Counted from the first letter of the stretch, positions 8,134 to 17,180 are shown. The stretch: DNA of 54,879 bases from Christensenellaceae bacterium Phil7 (GCA_001940845.1 MSGV01000024.1:24172-79050); one strand, 5' to 3'. A program made the numbers and translations. Notes: generated from the sequence alone by a model not told the origin.

Positions 8134-8162
8134 TTGCTAATACGGCATAACTGTGCTATATT
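8134..8162 (+). promoter_or_regulatory. Promoter of the ywlC-rpiB-upp unit
   Basis: TTGCTA (8134-8139), 17 bp, TATATT (8157-8162), directly upstream of an AAGGAGG ribosome-binding site at about 8173. Confidence 0.55.
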
Positions 8163-8186
8163 GATCTGATATAAGGAGGGATGGAT

Positions 8187-9227
8187 ATGCGTACACAGAT
8201 TTTTAATGCGAGAACACAAAAGGAAAATGGAACCAATCTTGGCGGACGTATAATCCGAAGCGGTGGGCTTGTCGCATTTCCAACGGAAACGGTCTATGGT
8301 CTCGGCGCAAACGGTTTGGATGGAGAGGCTGCCAAAAAGATCTTTGAAGCTAAGGGCAGACCAATGGACAATCCCCTCATCCTGCATATTGCAAAAAAAA
8401 GTGATGTCAAGCAGCTCTGGCTGCATATCCCAGAGAATGCAAGGCTGCTGATGGATGCATTCTGGCCCGGACCTCTGACTCTGATCTATCTAAAAAGCGA
8501 GCTAATCCCTGCCGAGGTATGTGCTGGGCTCGATACCGTTGCAGTGCGTATGCCGGAGCATAAAACCGCGCTTGCCCTGATACGCGCTGCCGGCGTACCA
8601 ATAGCTGCACCGAGCGCGAATTTATCCGGAAAGCCCAGCCCCACCACTGCGGAACATGTGCTGGAGGATATGGACGGCAGGATAGATATGGTGCTTGATG
8701 GCGGATCATGCAGGGTCGGAGTCGAATCCACAGTCCTTTCCCTCGTTGGTAAGCCAAGAATACTGCGTCCGGGAGGAATTACGAAGGAGATGCTCGAGCA
8801 GGTCATAGGGTCGGTGGAGGTCAGCCCATCCGTACTCGCGCCCCTTGCGGAAAATGCAATTGCGGAATCTCCCGGTATGAAGCATAAGCATTATGCGCCG
8901 GATTGCACCGTCATTGTTGCCGAAGGAAGCCCACGGCAGGCAGCGGGGAGCATTTTAAGAGAATATGGGCTGGCAGAGGCTTCCGGCAAACGCTGCATAA
9001 TTTTTGCAACCGAGCAGACAAAGGGCTACTATAGGGGCAAGAATTATGTTATAATTGGGGATAGGGAGCAGCCTGCAACGCTTTGCGCCAATTTATTCGA
9101 TGCGCTGCGGGAAAGATCCCATGGTGTCGACATCATATTTGCCGAGGGAATCCCAACCAACGATCAGGGATTGGCATATATGAATCGATTGCTCAGAGCC
9201 TCCGGCTTTACCTTAATTGATGAATAA
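8187..9227 (+). CDS. ywlC: L-threonylcarbamoyladenylate synthase (Sua5/YwlC type)
   Basis: Start taken at ATG 8187; ATG 8181 is only one base from AAGGAGGG and so is less likely. 346 residues. The N-terminal YrdC domain (about 10-200) has PTETVYGLG, AKGRPMDNPLILH and APSANLSGKPSPTT, the nucleotide and threonine binding elements. A C-terminal Sua5 domain (about 225-346) starts near SPGMKHKHYAPDC, a typical linker motif. It makes threonylcarbamoyl-AMP for the t6A37 modification of ANN-decoding tRNAs. The gene for its partner transferase (TsaD) is not in this window. rpiB follows after 19 bp, so the two are probably cotranscribed. Confidence 0.93.
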   Translation: MRTQIFNARTQKENGTNLGGRIIRSGGLVAFPTETVYGLGANGLDGEAAKKIFEAKGRPMDNPLILHIAKKSDVKQLWLHIPENARLLMDAFWPGPLTLIYLKSELIPAEVCAGLDTVAVRMPEHKTALALIRAAGVPIAAPSANLSGKPSPTTAEHVLEDMDGRIDMVLDGGSCRVGVESTVLSLVGKPRILRPGGITKEMLEQVIGSVEVSPSVLAPLAENAIAESPGMKHKHYAPDCTVIVAEGSPRQAAGSILREYGLAEASGKRCIIFATEQTKGYYRGKNYVIIGDREQPATLCANLFDALRERSHGVDIIFAEGIPTNDQGLAYMNRLLRASGFTLIDE

Positions 9228-9246
9228 ACTGAAGATGGAGAATTAT

Positions 9247-9684
9247 ATGAAGATTGCAATAGCGAGCGACCATGGCGGCTTCGCTCTCAAACAACAGATC
9301 ATGGATTATCTGGCCGAGCTCGGCTATGAATACAAGGATTTCGGATGCTTCAATGAAGAAAGCATGGATTATCCCGATATAGCCTTCCCCACAGCCCAAG
9401 CTGTCGCTTCCGGTAAATTTGAGCGCGGCATTCTTATCTGCGGAACCGGTATCGGCGTTTCCATTTGTGCAAACAAGGTGCATGGGATACGCTGTGCGCT
9501 TTGCGGCGATATTCTCTCCGCCCAGCTTACCCGTCAGCATAATGACAGCAATATGCTTGCGATGGGAGGCAGAATCATTGGATCGGAGACTGCAAAGGCG
9601 ATCACCAGGACCTGGCTTGAAACCGAATTCAGCGGAGGACGGCATCAGAGGCGGATCGATAAGATCAGTGCCCTTGATAGATGA
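9247..9684 (+). CDS. rpiB: Ribose-5-phosphate isomerase B
   Basis: Start chosen at ATG 9247 (MKIAIASDHGG), preceded by GGAG; the upstream in-frame ATG at 9217 overlaps ywlC. 145 residues, normal for RpiB. Typical motifs are ASDHGG at the N-terminus, the active-site Cys loop ICGTGIGVSICANKV, and the RHQRRIDKI tail. It interconverts ribose 5-phosphate and ribulose 5-phosphate in the pentose phosphate pathway. It lies between ywlC and upp, a common Bacillota order. Confidence 0.95.
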   Translation: MKIAIASDHGGFALKQQIMDYLAELGYEYKDFGCFNEESMDYPDIAFPTAQAVASGKFERGILICGTGIGVSICANKVHGIRCALCGDILSAQLTRQHNDSNMLAMGGRIIGSETAKAITRTWLETEFSGGRHQRRIDKISALDR

Positions 9685-9729
9685 ATTCAAATGCGCAATC
9701 ATGATGCATCAAATGATACGGAGGCAAAT

Positions 9730-10371
9730 ATGCAGGACTATATGAAGAATGTTACAGTTATTGACCATCCCCTCGTACAGCATAAGCTTACGCTGATGAG
9801 GGATAAGAACACGGGCACCAAGGATTTTCGAATGCTGCTCAATGAGCTTTCCACGCTCATGGCATATGAAGTCACCCGTGATCTTCCCCTTGAAGAGGTT
9901 GATATAGAAACTCCCGTTGCCCCAATGAAGGCCCATGTGCTCGCAGGCAGAAAGCTTGGCATAGTGCCCATCCTTCGCGCCGGTCTCGGCATGGCGGAGG
10001 GCGTTATGGAGCTCATTCCTGCCGCAAAGGTCGGTCACATAGGGCTTTATCGCAATCCGGAGACCTTGAAGCCCGTAAGCTATTATTGTAAGCTCCCCAG
10101 CGATACCTGCAGCCGCGATATGATAGTTGTTGATCCCATGCTTGCAACGGGCGGTTCAGCCGCAGAGGGGATTCGCATCGTCAAGGAAGCGGGCTGCCGA
10201 ACCGTTCGGCTTATGTGCCTCGTTGCTGCACCGGAGGGCATTAAGGCACTCTATGAGCAGCATCCCGATGTGCCGATTTACACGGCTGCAATCGATAGTC
10301 ATCTCAATGAGCATGGCTATATCGTGCCCGGTCTGGGCGATGCCGGAGACAGAATTTTTGGTACAAAATAA
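9730..10371 (+). CDS. upp: Uracil phosphoribosyltransferase
   Basis: Start chosen at ATG 9730 (MQDYMKNV), 6 nt after CGGAGG. 213 residues. The N-terminus reads [20 protein letters not shown], characteristic of UPRT. The PRPP-binding loop is [14 protein letters not shown], and [17 protein letters not shown] lies at the C-terminus. It makes UMP from uracil and PRPP in pyrimidine salvage. It is the last gene of the plus-strand cluster. Confidence 0.97.
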   Translation: MQDYMKNVTVIDHPLVQHKLTLMRDKNTGTKDFRMLLNELSTLMAYEVTRDLPLEEVDIETPVAPMKAHVLAGRKLGIVPILRAGLGMAEGVMELIPAAKVGHIGLYRNPETLKPVSYYCKLPSDTCSRDMIVVDPMLATGGSAAEGIRIVKEAGCRTVRLMCLVAAPEGIKALYEQHPDVPIYTAAIDSHLNEHGYIVPGLGDAGDRIFGTK

Positions 10372-10462
10372 TTCAGCGCCCCTAGCTCCATATCCCTTAA
10401 ATACTAAACTAAATTGTTCCGTTTAACGCATAATTCTGCGGAATATCGGCTTATCAGCAGCA

Positions 10463-10490
10463 AAGGGGCAGCCCCGCATGGCAGCCCCTT
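10463..10490. terminator. Hairpin between convergent upp and the second regulator gene
   Basis: AAGGGGC-A-GCC and GGC-A-GCCCCTT form a strong stem with one A-A mismatch and a 6-nt loop. T-runs on either side are weak, so termination is likely but unproven. Confidence 0.45.
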
Positions 10491-10503
10491 CATGTATAGA
10501 CGT

Positions 10504-11640
10504 TTATTCCAAAGGACGACTGACCAGTTCCCTTGCCGAATCCAGCAATCGATAGTAGTTTTCAAGATTTGTAGTATAATAAAACTTATTATCTACCCTT
10601 TCAAAGTTTAAAAGCCCAAGATGATATAGCGCATCAAGCATCTTTGATACCGTGCCGGAATTGATGCCCGTTTCGGCGGCTATCTCCGTGCAATGCGAGC
10701 GTTTAAATGCCAATGTGCGCAGCAGCTCGAGCTTTCCTTTTTCAGAAAGAGTGCGGAAAGCCCTGCCCACGGACTGAATATCGCTCGTGGTCGGCATTAT
10801 CCTGGAGCTCGAATTGAGTGATGTGCCGATAAATACATGCGCAGCCCTGGCATTTGCGAATAGCTCAAAATCGCTGCGCAGATAGCGTGCCGCAACGATA
10901 TTCAGATTTACATGAAGCTCCTCGAAATTATCATCGGCTGCACCGCCTGTATTGGTTAAATCCCGGCGAAATTCGCTTATGCTGTGATTTTGGAAATAGT
11001 CCTCCCAATAATCATATATCTCTTTCCATGTGGCTCTGTTCGCCTCGAGACCGCACTCGAGCTTCTCTGCAAATGGGCGTATCAAATCGGCAAGTTCATT
11101 CATATGGGAATCAAAATCTTCAAAAAGCTCACATGCCGTCCATTTATATACGGAAGAGCATTCCAATTCGCTGAGCTGCTTGATGAAGGATTGCTCCGAT
11201 ATCTCGGTCGTAGTGAAAACCAGGCCCGACGGCAGTATTCCCTGCAATTTAAATCTCGTATTGAAAAGCCTTCGCCTTGAGCTCTTTGCATATTCTATCG
11301 CCTCATCAAAGCCATTTATACCGGGGTCTATAAAGGTGAGCGCAAGCATTGCGGCCGGGCAATAATCCCACCATGATCCAGATTTTCCATCGAGTGATTT
11401 AAAATAATAGCTCAGCCTGGGATCATTTTTATCGGCATCCTTCATAATCTCCCCGCAAATATCGTTTATGCAGTCAATACGCTTTATGATCGCATCCATT
11501 TCATCGCGTTTAAAAATAAGACCGTATTTCTTTTGAAGATGCTCCTTATCATCCTCAAAAGACACTCCATTATAATGCATATACAGCATTTCTATCGTCT
11601 CGCACAGGATATTTGGCTGCCTATGAATGATTGCTTTCAT
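10504..11640 (-). CDS. Winged-helix transcriptional regulator with large N-terminal domain
   Basis: 378 residues, start ATG 11640, 4 nt after GGAGG. The first 280 or so residues form an unrecognised helical domain. Residues about 293-365 form a winged helix: FRTLSEKGKLELLRTLAFKR, then recognition helix SGTVSKMLDALYHLGLL, and a wing with NKFYYTTN. Its layout parallels the regulator at 476-1558, although similarity outside the HTH is too weak to judge by eye. It is divergent from the LRR/cohesin/dockerin operon. Both its own promoter and the operon promoter carry TGCTT-N3-AAGCA inverted repeats just after the -10 element, which implies autoregulation plus control of the operon, probably repression. 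The effector is unknown. Confidence 0.85.
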   Translation of the reverse strand: MKAIIHRQPNILCETIEMLYMHYNGVSFEDDKEHLQKKYGLIFKRDEMDAIIKRIDCINDICGEIMKDADKNDPRLSYYFKSLDGKSGSWWDYCPAAMLALTFIDPGINGFDEAIEYAKSSRRRLFNTRFKLQGILPSGLVFTTTEISEQSFIKQLSELECSSVYKWTACELFEDFDSHMNELADLIRPFAEKLECGLEANRATWKEIYDYWEDYFQNHSISEFRRDLTNTGGAADDNFEELHVNLNIVAARYLRSDFELFANARAAHVFIGTSLNSSSRIMPTTSDIQSVGRAFRTLSEKGKLELLRTLAFKRSHCTEIAAETGINSGTVSKMLDALYHLGLLNFERVDNKFYYTTNLENYYRLLDSARELVSRPLE

Positions 11641-11656
11641 GTTTCCTCCATCTATA

Positions 11657-11671
11657 ATGCTTATAAAGCAG
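11657..11671. promoter_or_regulatory. Operator O1 in the regulator's own leader
   Basis: ATGCTT-ATA-AAGCAG, an inverted repeat matching O2 and O3. It lies 15 bp downstream of the -10 of the regulator promoter. An extra half-site CTGCTT is at 11680-11685. Confidence 0.6.
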
Positions 11672-11686
11672 CATTACACTGCTTAC

Positions 11687-11715
11687 AGTATAAGGTAAGG
11701 CGCTGAAACTGTCAA
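11687..11715 (-). promoter_or_regulatory. Promoter of the second regulator gene
   Basis: On the minus strand TTGACA (11715-11710), a 17-bp spacer and TATACT (11692-11687), close to consensus. Confidence 0.75.
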
Positions 11716-11802
11716 GCTTCAAAATATCCAGCTTCCTCCAATGATTTAACCCAAATCAAACAGACTCTTGCAATCATCTTTGCAATATATTTGCCTTAAT
11801 AC

Positions 11803-11831
11803 TTGACACCAGTCTTCAATTTAAGTAGAAT
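11803..11831 (+). promoter_or_regulatory. Promoter of the LRR-subtilase dockerin operon
   Basis: TTGACA (11803-11808), a 17-bp spacer and TAGAAT (11826-11831). Operator O2 begins 1 bp after the -10 element, so a bound protein would block polymerase. Confidence 0.75.
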
Positions 11832-11832
11832 A

Positions 11833-11847
11833 CTGCTTAACAAGCAG
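11833..11847. promoter_or_regulatory. Operator O2 (perfect inverted repeat)
   Basis: CTGCTT-AAC-AAGCAG, a perfect 6-bp inverted repeat with 3-bp centre, over the expected transcription start of the operon. Confidence 0.65.
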
Positions 11848-11864
11848 GTAATTTGAAGTTCATA

Positions 11865-11879
11865 CTGCTTTTCAAGCAA
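11865..11879. promoter_or_regulatory. Operator O3 (inverted repeat)
   Basis: CTGCTT-TTC-AAGCAA, centre 32 bp (about three helical turns) from the centre of O2, so both sites lie on the same DNA face. Confidence 0.6.
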
Positions 11880-12024
11880 TGCCATGAATCCTCCGGTCGA
11901 AGAGATTGGATGACTAGCTTGGCATTCATCCATTTATTTCAGTATTTTATCGCCTATGATGCCGATCGGGCCAACTCGATTGTATTCATGCGAATAAAAT
12001 AAATTTCTATTCAGGAGAACGACT

Positions 12025-15000
12025 ATGAAAAAACGCTTACTTGCAGCCATGCTTGCACTGATGCTTGCCATGGCCATGCTTCCTCTCAATGCCGTTTTCG
12101 CTCTCATGCCGATGAGCGAACCAGTCGAGATCAACGAAGCAAACTTCCCCGATGGTAATTTCAGGGATTATATTGCTCAAAACTATGATTTCGACCGTGA
12201 CGGTTCAATTTCCGAATTTGAGAGCTCCTTTGTGACCTCCCTTTTCATCAGCAATATGGGCATATCGGATCTGACAGGTATTGAGCATTTTTCGAGCCTG
12301 CAAAGCCTTTATTGTGATTCCAACAGCTTAACGCAATTTGATCTCAGCCACAATACTGCCCTGACCTATTTGGACTGTTCGCAGAATGCATTCACTGAAC
12401 TCGATATAAGCGGCATTCCATCACTTACAACCCTTCTCTGCAACGGCAATGCGATCACAACGCTCGATCTGAGCAATAATCCCGCCCTCACAGTTGTCAG
12501 TGCCAATAGCAATGCGCTCTCACAGATCGATCTCAGCAGCAATGCGGCGCTCATACGCCTGACCTGCTCCAATAACTATCTGACAAATATAGATATCAGC
12601 GGATGTACCTCGCTTTCCAATCTAAATTGTGACAACAATCGTCTCACAGAACTCAATCTCGGCAGCAACACCGCTCTGCAATTCATAAGCTGCTCCGGCA
12701 ATAACCTCGCAAGCCTTGATGCCGACGGCTGTTCCGGCCTCCTCAATCTGACCTGCATGGGAAATACCTATAATTATCCGGGTTTTGATGATGCAGCTCT
12801 TCGCACCATAGATCTATCCAAGCTTTCAAATTTCGATGTTTCACGCACCTCCGACTGGCGCGGCGGAAGTATCAGCGGAAATATCCTGACCTTTGATAGG
12901 GGCGTATCCTCCGTAACCTATACATACAGATGTTCCGATCTATTCTGCATCGATTTCTCAATCAAAGTGCCGGAAGAGACCATCCCTGTCGATCCCGTAG
13001 AGGATGTTGAGATCAATGAGATAAACTTTCCGGATGAGAAATTCAGGGAATGCGTAAGGCTGAATTGCGATTTTGATAATGATGGCTATATCTCCGAATT
13101 CGAGGGTTCCCATATTGTAATGCTTTTTGCGAGCAACGAAGGTATTTCCGATCTCACAGGCATCGAATTCCTCCCCGGCCTGCAAATGCTGTATTGCGGC
13201 ACGAACAATCTTACAAAGCTCGATTTGAGCCATAATACCGCGCTTACCTTCCTGGATTGCTCCTGGAACATGCTCACAGAGCTTGACCTGAGCAGCAATA
13301 CCGAGCTGGTCACTCTCAATTTGGGCCGCAACGCGCTGAATTCGATCGATCTGAGCAACAATATTGCCCTGACAACACTCTATATCGGCGGCAATGCCCT
13401 TACGGAGCTCGATCTTAGCAGCAACACCTCGCTCAACTATCTGACCTGTGTCGATAACTATATTACGGAGCTGGATCTCAGCAATAATTCAGCTCTCACA
13501 ACGCTTTTCTGCACAAACAATCACCTTACGGAGCTCGATCTGAGCAGTAACTCCGCCATCACGCTTTTGAACTGCTCCGGAAACAATCTGGCCTGTCTGA
13601 ATCTTAATAGCTGCTACGGCATTACAGATCTATTCTGCTCCGGAAATATCTACTATTATCCCACCTTTGATGATGAGGCACTCCGCACCATCGATCTTTC
13701 ATCCATACCCAATTTTGATATATCTCGCGCATCCGATTGGAAGGGCGGCAGCGCTGGTGGCAGCATCCTCACCGTCGATCACGGCGTATCCAAGGTGACC
13801 TATACATATAGCTGCACCGAGGGCCACCTTGCCGAATTTACCATCAAGGCCGGTGCCGGCTCCCGTCCCGTCGAACCCAACCGTCCCGCATTTGGAGATT
13901 TCATAGGCTACATAGGCTTCGATCCAATCGCACCCACCATGACCTGGAGTTCATTCACCGATGATGAGCCCGAAACGCTCAGCCGAATCGGTACTCTTGA
14001 TAATAGCGTGACCTATGCTGCCTGCACCATCGGTACGGAAATCTATGGCTATAACTTCGTAATGAATCCGCATGGCAATGATACAAGATTCTATCACATA
14101 GACAGCGTGACCCTTGTTAAGACCTATCTCGGCAGCAGCGCTCCCGAAAATCATATCGTGCTCGGCATGGCCTATGATTATAAGAATGAACTGCTCTACG
14201 CAATGGCTGCAAAGGATGATGCAAATCAGACCCGTGCGCTCTATATTGTGGATATTGAAACCGGTGAAATGATCTTTATCAGCGATTTTCTTGATGACGA
14301 GGGCGATCCCATGGATCCCACCGATCCGCTTATGACGTTTGCTATCGATAACAACGGCATCGGTTATGGCATCAGCTATCTCGGTTCCTTCTACAGCATA
14401 GAGCTTGAAAATGGCCATTGTACATATGTAGGAGCTACGGAGCAAAATCTTGAAGCGGTTCAGTCAATGACCTGGGATATGAATACCAATCAACTTTTCT
14501 GGGCTCAATATCACTCCGCCACCGGCGGAAGGCTGCTGAAGCTTGATCCGCAGACCGGTGCTGTCATCGAGAATTGCGGCACCATCGGCTATGGGTCCGA
14601 AGTCTTGGGGCTCTGCACGCTCTATGATGGCTCCGATCCCGAGCCATCTGATCCCGTATGCTTCTCAATCGGAATTCAGGATGCATGTGTTGGAGATATC
14701 ATCGATATTCCCGTTGAGGTCTCTAATTATAATGGTGATGCCCATATCCTCAATATGTCCATCGGCTATTTTGCCATTGCATTCGAGGTAACCGGCGTTA
14801 CCTATGGGGATCTTCTCACCGATGCGCCCGAAGATTCCCTGATCCTGATCGATCATGAGACCATCCCGGGTTCAGTGCGGGTAAGCGTTGTTTGTCCCAC
14901 CGATCCCCTGCCCGCAGGCGATGGCCATAAGACCATCATTACGCTCCATGTCAGGATTCTCGAAGCTGCTGCCAATGCTACCTGCCCGGTCTTTGCCAGC

Positions 15001-15465
15001 ATTCAGCAATTCCAAAACTTCCCCATTGGCGGAGAGGTCACGGATATTGCATTCAATAGCTATACCGGCGCAGTTATCGTATCCGAACGTCCTTCCACCC
15101 ACACCGTTCTCTTCCTCGATTGGGACGGTACAGTGCTTGATACCCAGATCGTCGAAAGCGGCGCAAGTGCATCCGCTCCCGAAGTTCCTATCCGCGGGGG
15201 CTACGCTTTCACGGGTTGGGATGTTGATTTCAGCAATGTTCAGAGCGATATGACGGTAACCGCTCAATATTGGCTGCTTGGAGATGCCAACTGCGATGGA
15301 TTCATCAATCCTTCGGATGTGGTATTGATAGCACGCTTCAGCCTTGGTATTGCCGGAAGCTATTCTTCTGAAGCCATTATGGACGTCAATCGCGATGGCA
15401 TAGTGAATAATACCGATGCATTGCTGCTGCTCAGATACACAATGGGCATCACTCAATCGCTCTAA
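12025..15465 (+). CDS. Secreted leucine-rich-repeat protein with cohesin-like and dockerin domains
   Basis: 1146 residues, start ATG 12025 after AGGAG. A signal peptide (about 1-27) is followed by two tandem copies of one module (about 33-320 and 328-610). Each copy opens with VEINE-NFPD--FR and an EF-hand-like loop (DFDRDGSISEFE; DFDNDGYISEFE), then about 8 short LRRs of the LTELDLSSNTALT type. Residues about 620-870 look like a beta-propeller region (YAMAAKDDANQTRALYIVD and similar). Residues about 877-1022 fit a cohesin: start VCFSIGIQDACVGDIIDIPVEV, end SYTGAVIV. About 1027-1083 resembles an InlB B-repeat (GGYAFTGWDVDFSNVQSDMTVTAQY). About 1085-1146 is a dockerin (DANCDG, DVNRDG). Holding both cohesin and dockerin, it could bridge other components. 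It is the first gene of an operon with the subtilase. The cohesin call is by pattern only. Confidence 0.85.
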   Translation: MKKRLLAAMLALMLAMAMLPLNAVFALMPMSEPVEINEANFPDGNFRDYIAQNYDFDRDGSISEFESSFVTSLFISNMGISDLTGIEHFSSLQSLYCDSNSLTQFDLSHNTALTYLDCSQNAFTELDISGIPSLTTLLCNGNAITTLDLSNNPALTVVSANSNALSQIDLSSNAALIRLTCSNNYLTNIDISGCTSLSNLNCDNNRLTELNLGSNTALQFISCSGNNLASLDADGCSGLLNLTCMGNTYNYPGFDDAALRTIDLSKLSNFDVSRTSDWRGGSISGNILTFDRGVSSVTYTYRCSDLFCIDFSIKVPEETIPVDPVEDVEINEINFPDEKFRECVRLNCDFDNDGYISEFEGSHIVMLFASNEGISDLTGIEFLPGLQMLYCGTNNLTKLDLSHNTALTFLDCSWNMLTELDLSSNTELVTLNLGRNALNSIDLSNNIALTTLYIGGNALTELDLSSNTSLNYLTCVDNYITELDLSNNSALTTLFCTNNHLTELDLSSNSAITLLNCSGNNLACLNLNSCYGITDLFCSGNIYYYPTFDDEALRTIDLSSIPNFDISRASDWKGGSAGGSILTVDHGVSKVTYTYSCTEGHLAEFTIKAGAGSRPVEPNRPAFGDFIGYIGFDPIAPTMTWSSFTDDEPETLSRIGTLDNSVTYAACTIGTEIYGYNFVMNPHGNDTRFYHIDSVTLVKTYLGSSAPENHIVLGMAYDYKNELLYAMAAKDDANQTRALYIVDIETGEMIFISDFLDDEGDPMDPTDPLMTFAIDNNGIGYGISYLGSFYSIELENGHCTYVGATEQNLEAVQSMTWDMNTNQLFWAQYHSATGGRLLKLDPQTGAVIENCGTIGYGSEVLGLCTLYDGSDPEPSDPVCFSIGIQDACVGDIIDIPVEVSNYNGDAHILNMSIGYFAIAFEVTGVTYGDLLTDAPEDSLILIDHETIPGSVRVSVVCPTDPLPAGDGHKTIITLHVRILEAAANATCPVFASIQQFQNFPIGGEVTDIAFNSYTGAVIVSERPSTHTVLFLDWDGTVLDTQIVESGASASAPEVPIRGGYAFTGWDVDFSNVQSDMTVTAQYWLLGDANCDGFINPSDVVLIARFSLGIAGSYSSEAIMDVNRDGIVNNTDALLLLRYTMGITQSL
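12124..13860 (+). repeat. Tandem duplication of the EF-hand/LRR module
   Basis: The module starting near 12124 recurs near 13009, a period of about 885 bp. Both copies share the opening VEINE, the EF-hand-like loop and the ending FDVSR-SDWRGGS / FDISRASDWKGGS followed by VTYTY. It is an internal gene duplication. Confidence 0.85.
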
Positions 15466-15511
15466 ACCACTGTTGATTAAAAATTATCAGATATAATCGG
15501 AGGAAATTTAG

Positions 15512-17083
15512 ATGAAAAGATTTCTCGCTCTGTTTTTGACCATTGCAATGTGCCTTATCATACTCCCATCGATCGGCGCAAACTCTGCGGAGAGCGCAGG
15601 CCGAAGGAGCTTGACCAAGGCCGAACGGCTCGCAAAAAATGAAAGGATCATGGCTTTCAATGCAGAACTCAATGCCATGATCGATACCTATGGCCTGGCA
15701 GCCGATATGAAAAAGGCCGATGATGCATTCGAGACCGGACGCATCATCGTAAAATCAAGCAAAAAGCTCGATTATAGCGGTTCAATCGCCCATGTTTCGG
15801 ATGGCAGCGGCAAGAGCATCATTCAATATGCTTCCTCATATGAAGCGGAAGCTGCCGCTAAGCAGTATGCATCCTTCAGCTATGTTGAATATGCCATACC
15901 CGATAGTATCATCACGCTTGAGGATTGCGTCATTGAGGACGCTGATTACACCGAAGCCCTTCCGAACACCGGCGCGTACATATCCTGGGGCTATGGTGAA
16001 AGCTATGTCAATATGAATGATTATAATACCTGGATCTATGCCCATGCCGGCAGTGATCCGGCAAACCTGCCCCAAATCATCGTTGCCGTCATCGATACCG
16101 GAATCGATTCCGATCATGAGCTGCTTGCCGGCAGGATCGTTGCCGGCGGCTATGATTTCGTGAATGATGATGCCGATCCCGAGGACGATCATGGTCACGG
16201 TACTCATTGCTCCGGCACCATCATCGATGGCACGCTGCCCAATGTCATGGTCATGGGTATCAAGGTTTTGAATTCCGATGGTCAGGGTTATGGCAGCTGG
16301 GTCGTCAACGGCATGGAATGGGCTATGAATAATGCCGATGTATGCAATATGAGCCTTGGCGGCAAGTGTGAGGATGATGAGATGCATTCCGCATATAATT
16401 CCGTCATTGAAGAAGCATATGCGCAAAATATCCCCTTCTGTGTTGCGGCAGGCAACAATGGGGATGATGCCGATAATTACTGCCCCTCAAACTGCACAAA
16501 TGCCATAACCGTTGCCGGAAGCAACAGGCAGAATACGCTCATCGTATTCTCAAACTATGGCAACATGGTAGATATCACTGCTCCAGGGCAAAATATCAAG
16601 AGCGCACGCATTGGCGGAGGCAAGATCTCTATGAGCGGCACCTCAATGGCATGCCCCCATGTTTCTGCGGTTGCGGCCATGCTGAAATCTTACGATCCCG
16701 ATATGAGTGTTGAAGAACTGACCAACCTCATCAAGGGCAACGCGACCTCCGTCTCCTATACCAACGGTGGTGCTGGAATCCTATGCGTCACCGATATATA
16801 TCTTGCCCTTGGTGAATCGCCTATCGTGACCGAGCCGCCTGTAGTAACGGAGCCCCCTATAGAGACTGAGCCCCCCGTTGTGACCGATCCCCCGATTGAT
16901 AATATGGGCGATGTTAACGGTGACGGCGTTGTTGATATTCAGGATGCCATGCTGCTTGCTCGCTATGCAGGTCAGCTCATCGGAGAGGATGCTCTTGATC
17001 TGACCGCTGCGGACATGAATTCCGATGGATCGATCAACCTGATTGACGTCATGCTCATCATGCGTCATGCGCTTTCTATCTGA
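15512..17083 (+). CDS. Secreted subtilisin-like (S8) protease with C-terminal dockerin
   Basis: 523 residues, start ATG 15512 after GGAGGA. A signal peptide (about 1-26) and propeptide (to about 150) precede the S8 domain. The catalytic triad is intact: Asp195 in VIDTGID, His229 in HGHGTHCSG, Ser378 in SGTSMACPH. The oxyanion Asn is likely in AAGNNGDDADN (about 316). A Pro/Thr/Glu linker of VTEPP-type repeats (about 432-462) leads to a dockerin (about 464-523; loops DVNGDG and DMNSDG). It lies 46 bp behind the LRR gene with no clear promoter of its own, so it is probably cotranscribed and under the same operators. Inference: an active protease delivered to a cohesin on the cell surface. It may mature the complex or degrade host or dietary protein. 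Confidence 0.93.
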   Translation: MKRFLALFLTIAMCLIILPSIGANSAESAGRRSLTKAERLAKNERIMAFNAELNAMIDTYGLAADMKKADDAFETGRIIVKSSKKLDYSGSIAHVSDGSGKSIIQYASSYEAEAAAKQYASFSYVEYAIPDSIITLEDCVIEDADYTEALPNTGAYISWGYGESYVNMNDYNTWIYAHAGSDPANLPQIIVAVIDTGIDSDHELLAGRIVAGGYDFVNDDADPEDDHGHGTHCSGTIIDGTLPNVMVMGIKVLNSDGQGYGSWVVNGMEWAMNNADVCNMSLGGKCEDDEMHSAYNSVIEEAYAQNIPFCVAAGNNGDDADNYCPSNCTNAITVAGSNRQNTLIVFSNYGNMVDITAPGQNIKSARIGGGKISMSGTSMACPHVSAVAAMLKSYDPDMSVEELTNLIKGNATSVSYTNGGAGILCVTDIYLALGESPIVTEPPVVTEPPIETEPPVVTDPPIDNMGDVNGDGVVDIQDAMLLARYAGQLIGEDALDLTAADMNSDGSINLIDVMLIMRHALSI

Positions 17084-17106
17084 GCTGTCAGCGGCAAATA
17101 AAAACG

Positions 17107-17135
17107 GCTCCCCACTCGTTCATCGGGTGGGGAGC
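17107..17135. terminator. Bidirectional rho-independent terminator
   Basis: GCTCCCCAC (17107-17115) pairs perfectly with GTGGGGAGC (17127-17135). TCTTATTT follows on the plus strand and CGTTTTTATTT on the minus strand, so it can serve both the subtilase operon and the convergent phosphoglucomutase gene. Confidence 0.85.
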
Positions 17136-17180
17136 TCTTATTTGGCAGCGACCAACCATGCCATCTTTATAGACTGAATA

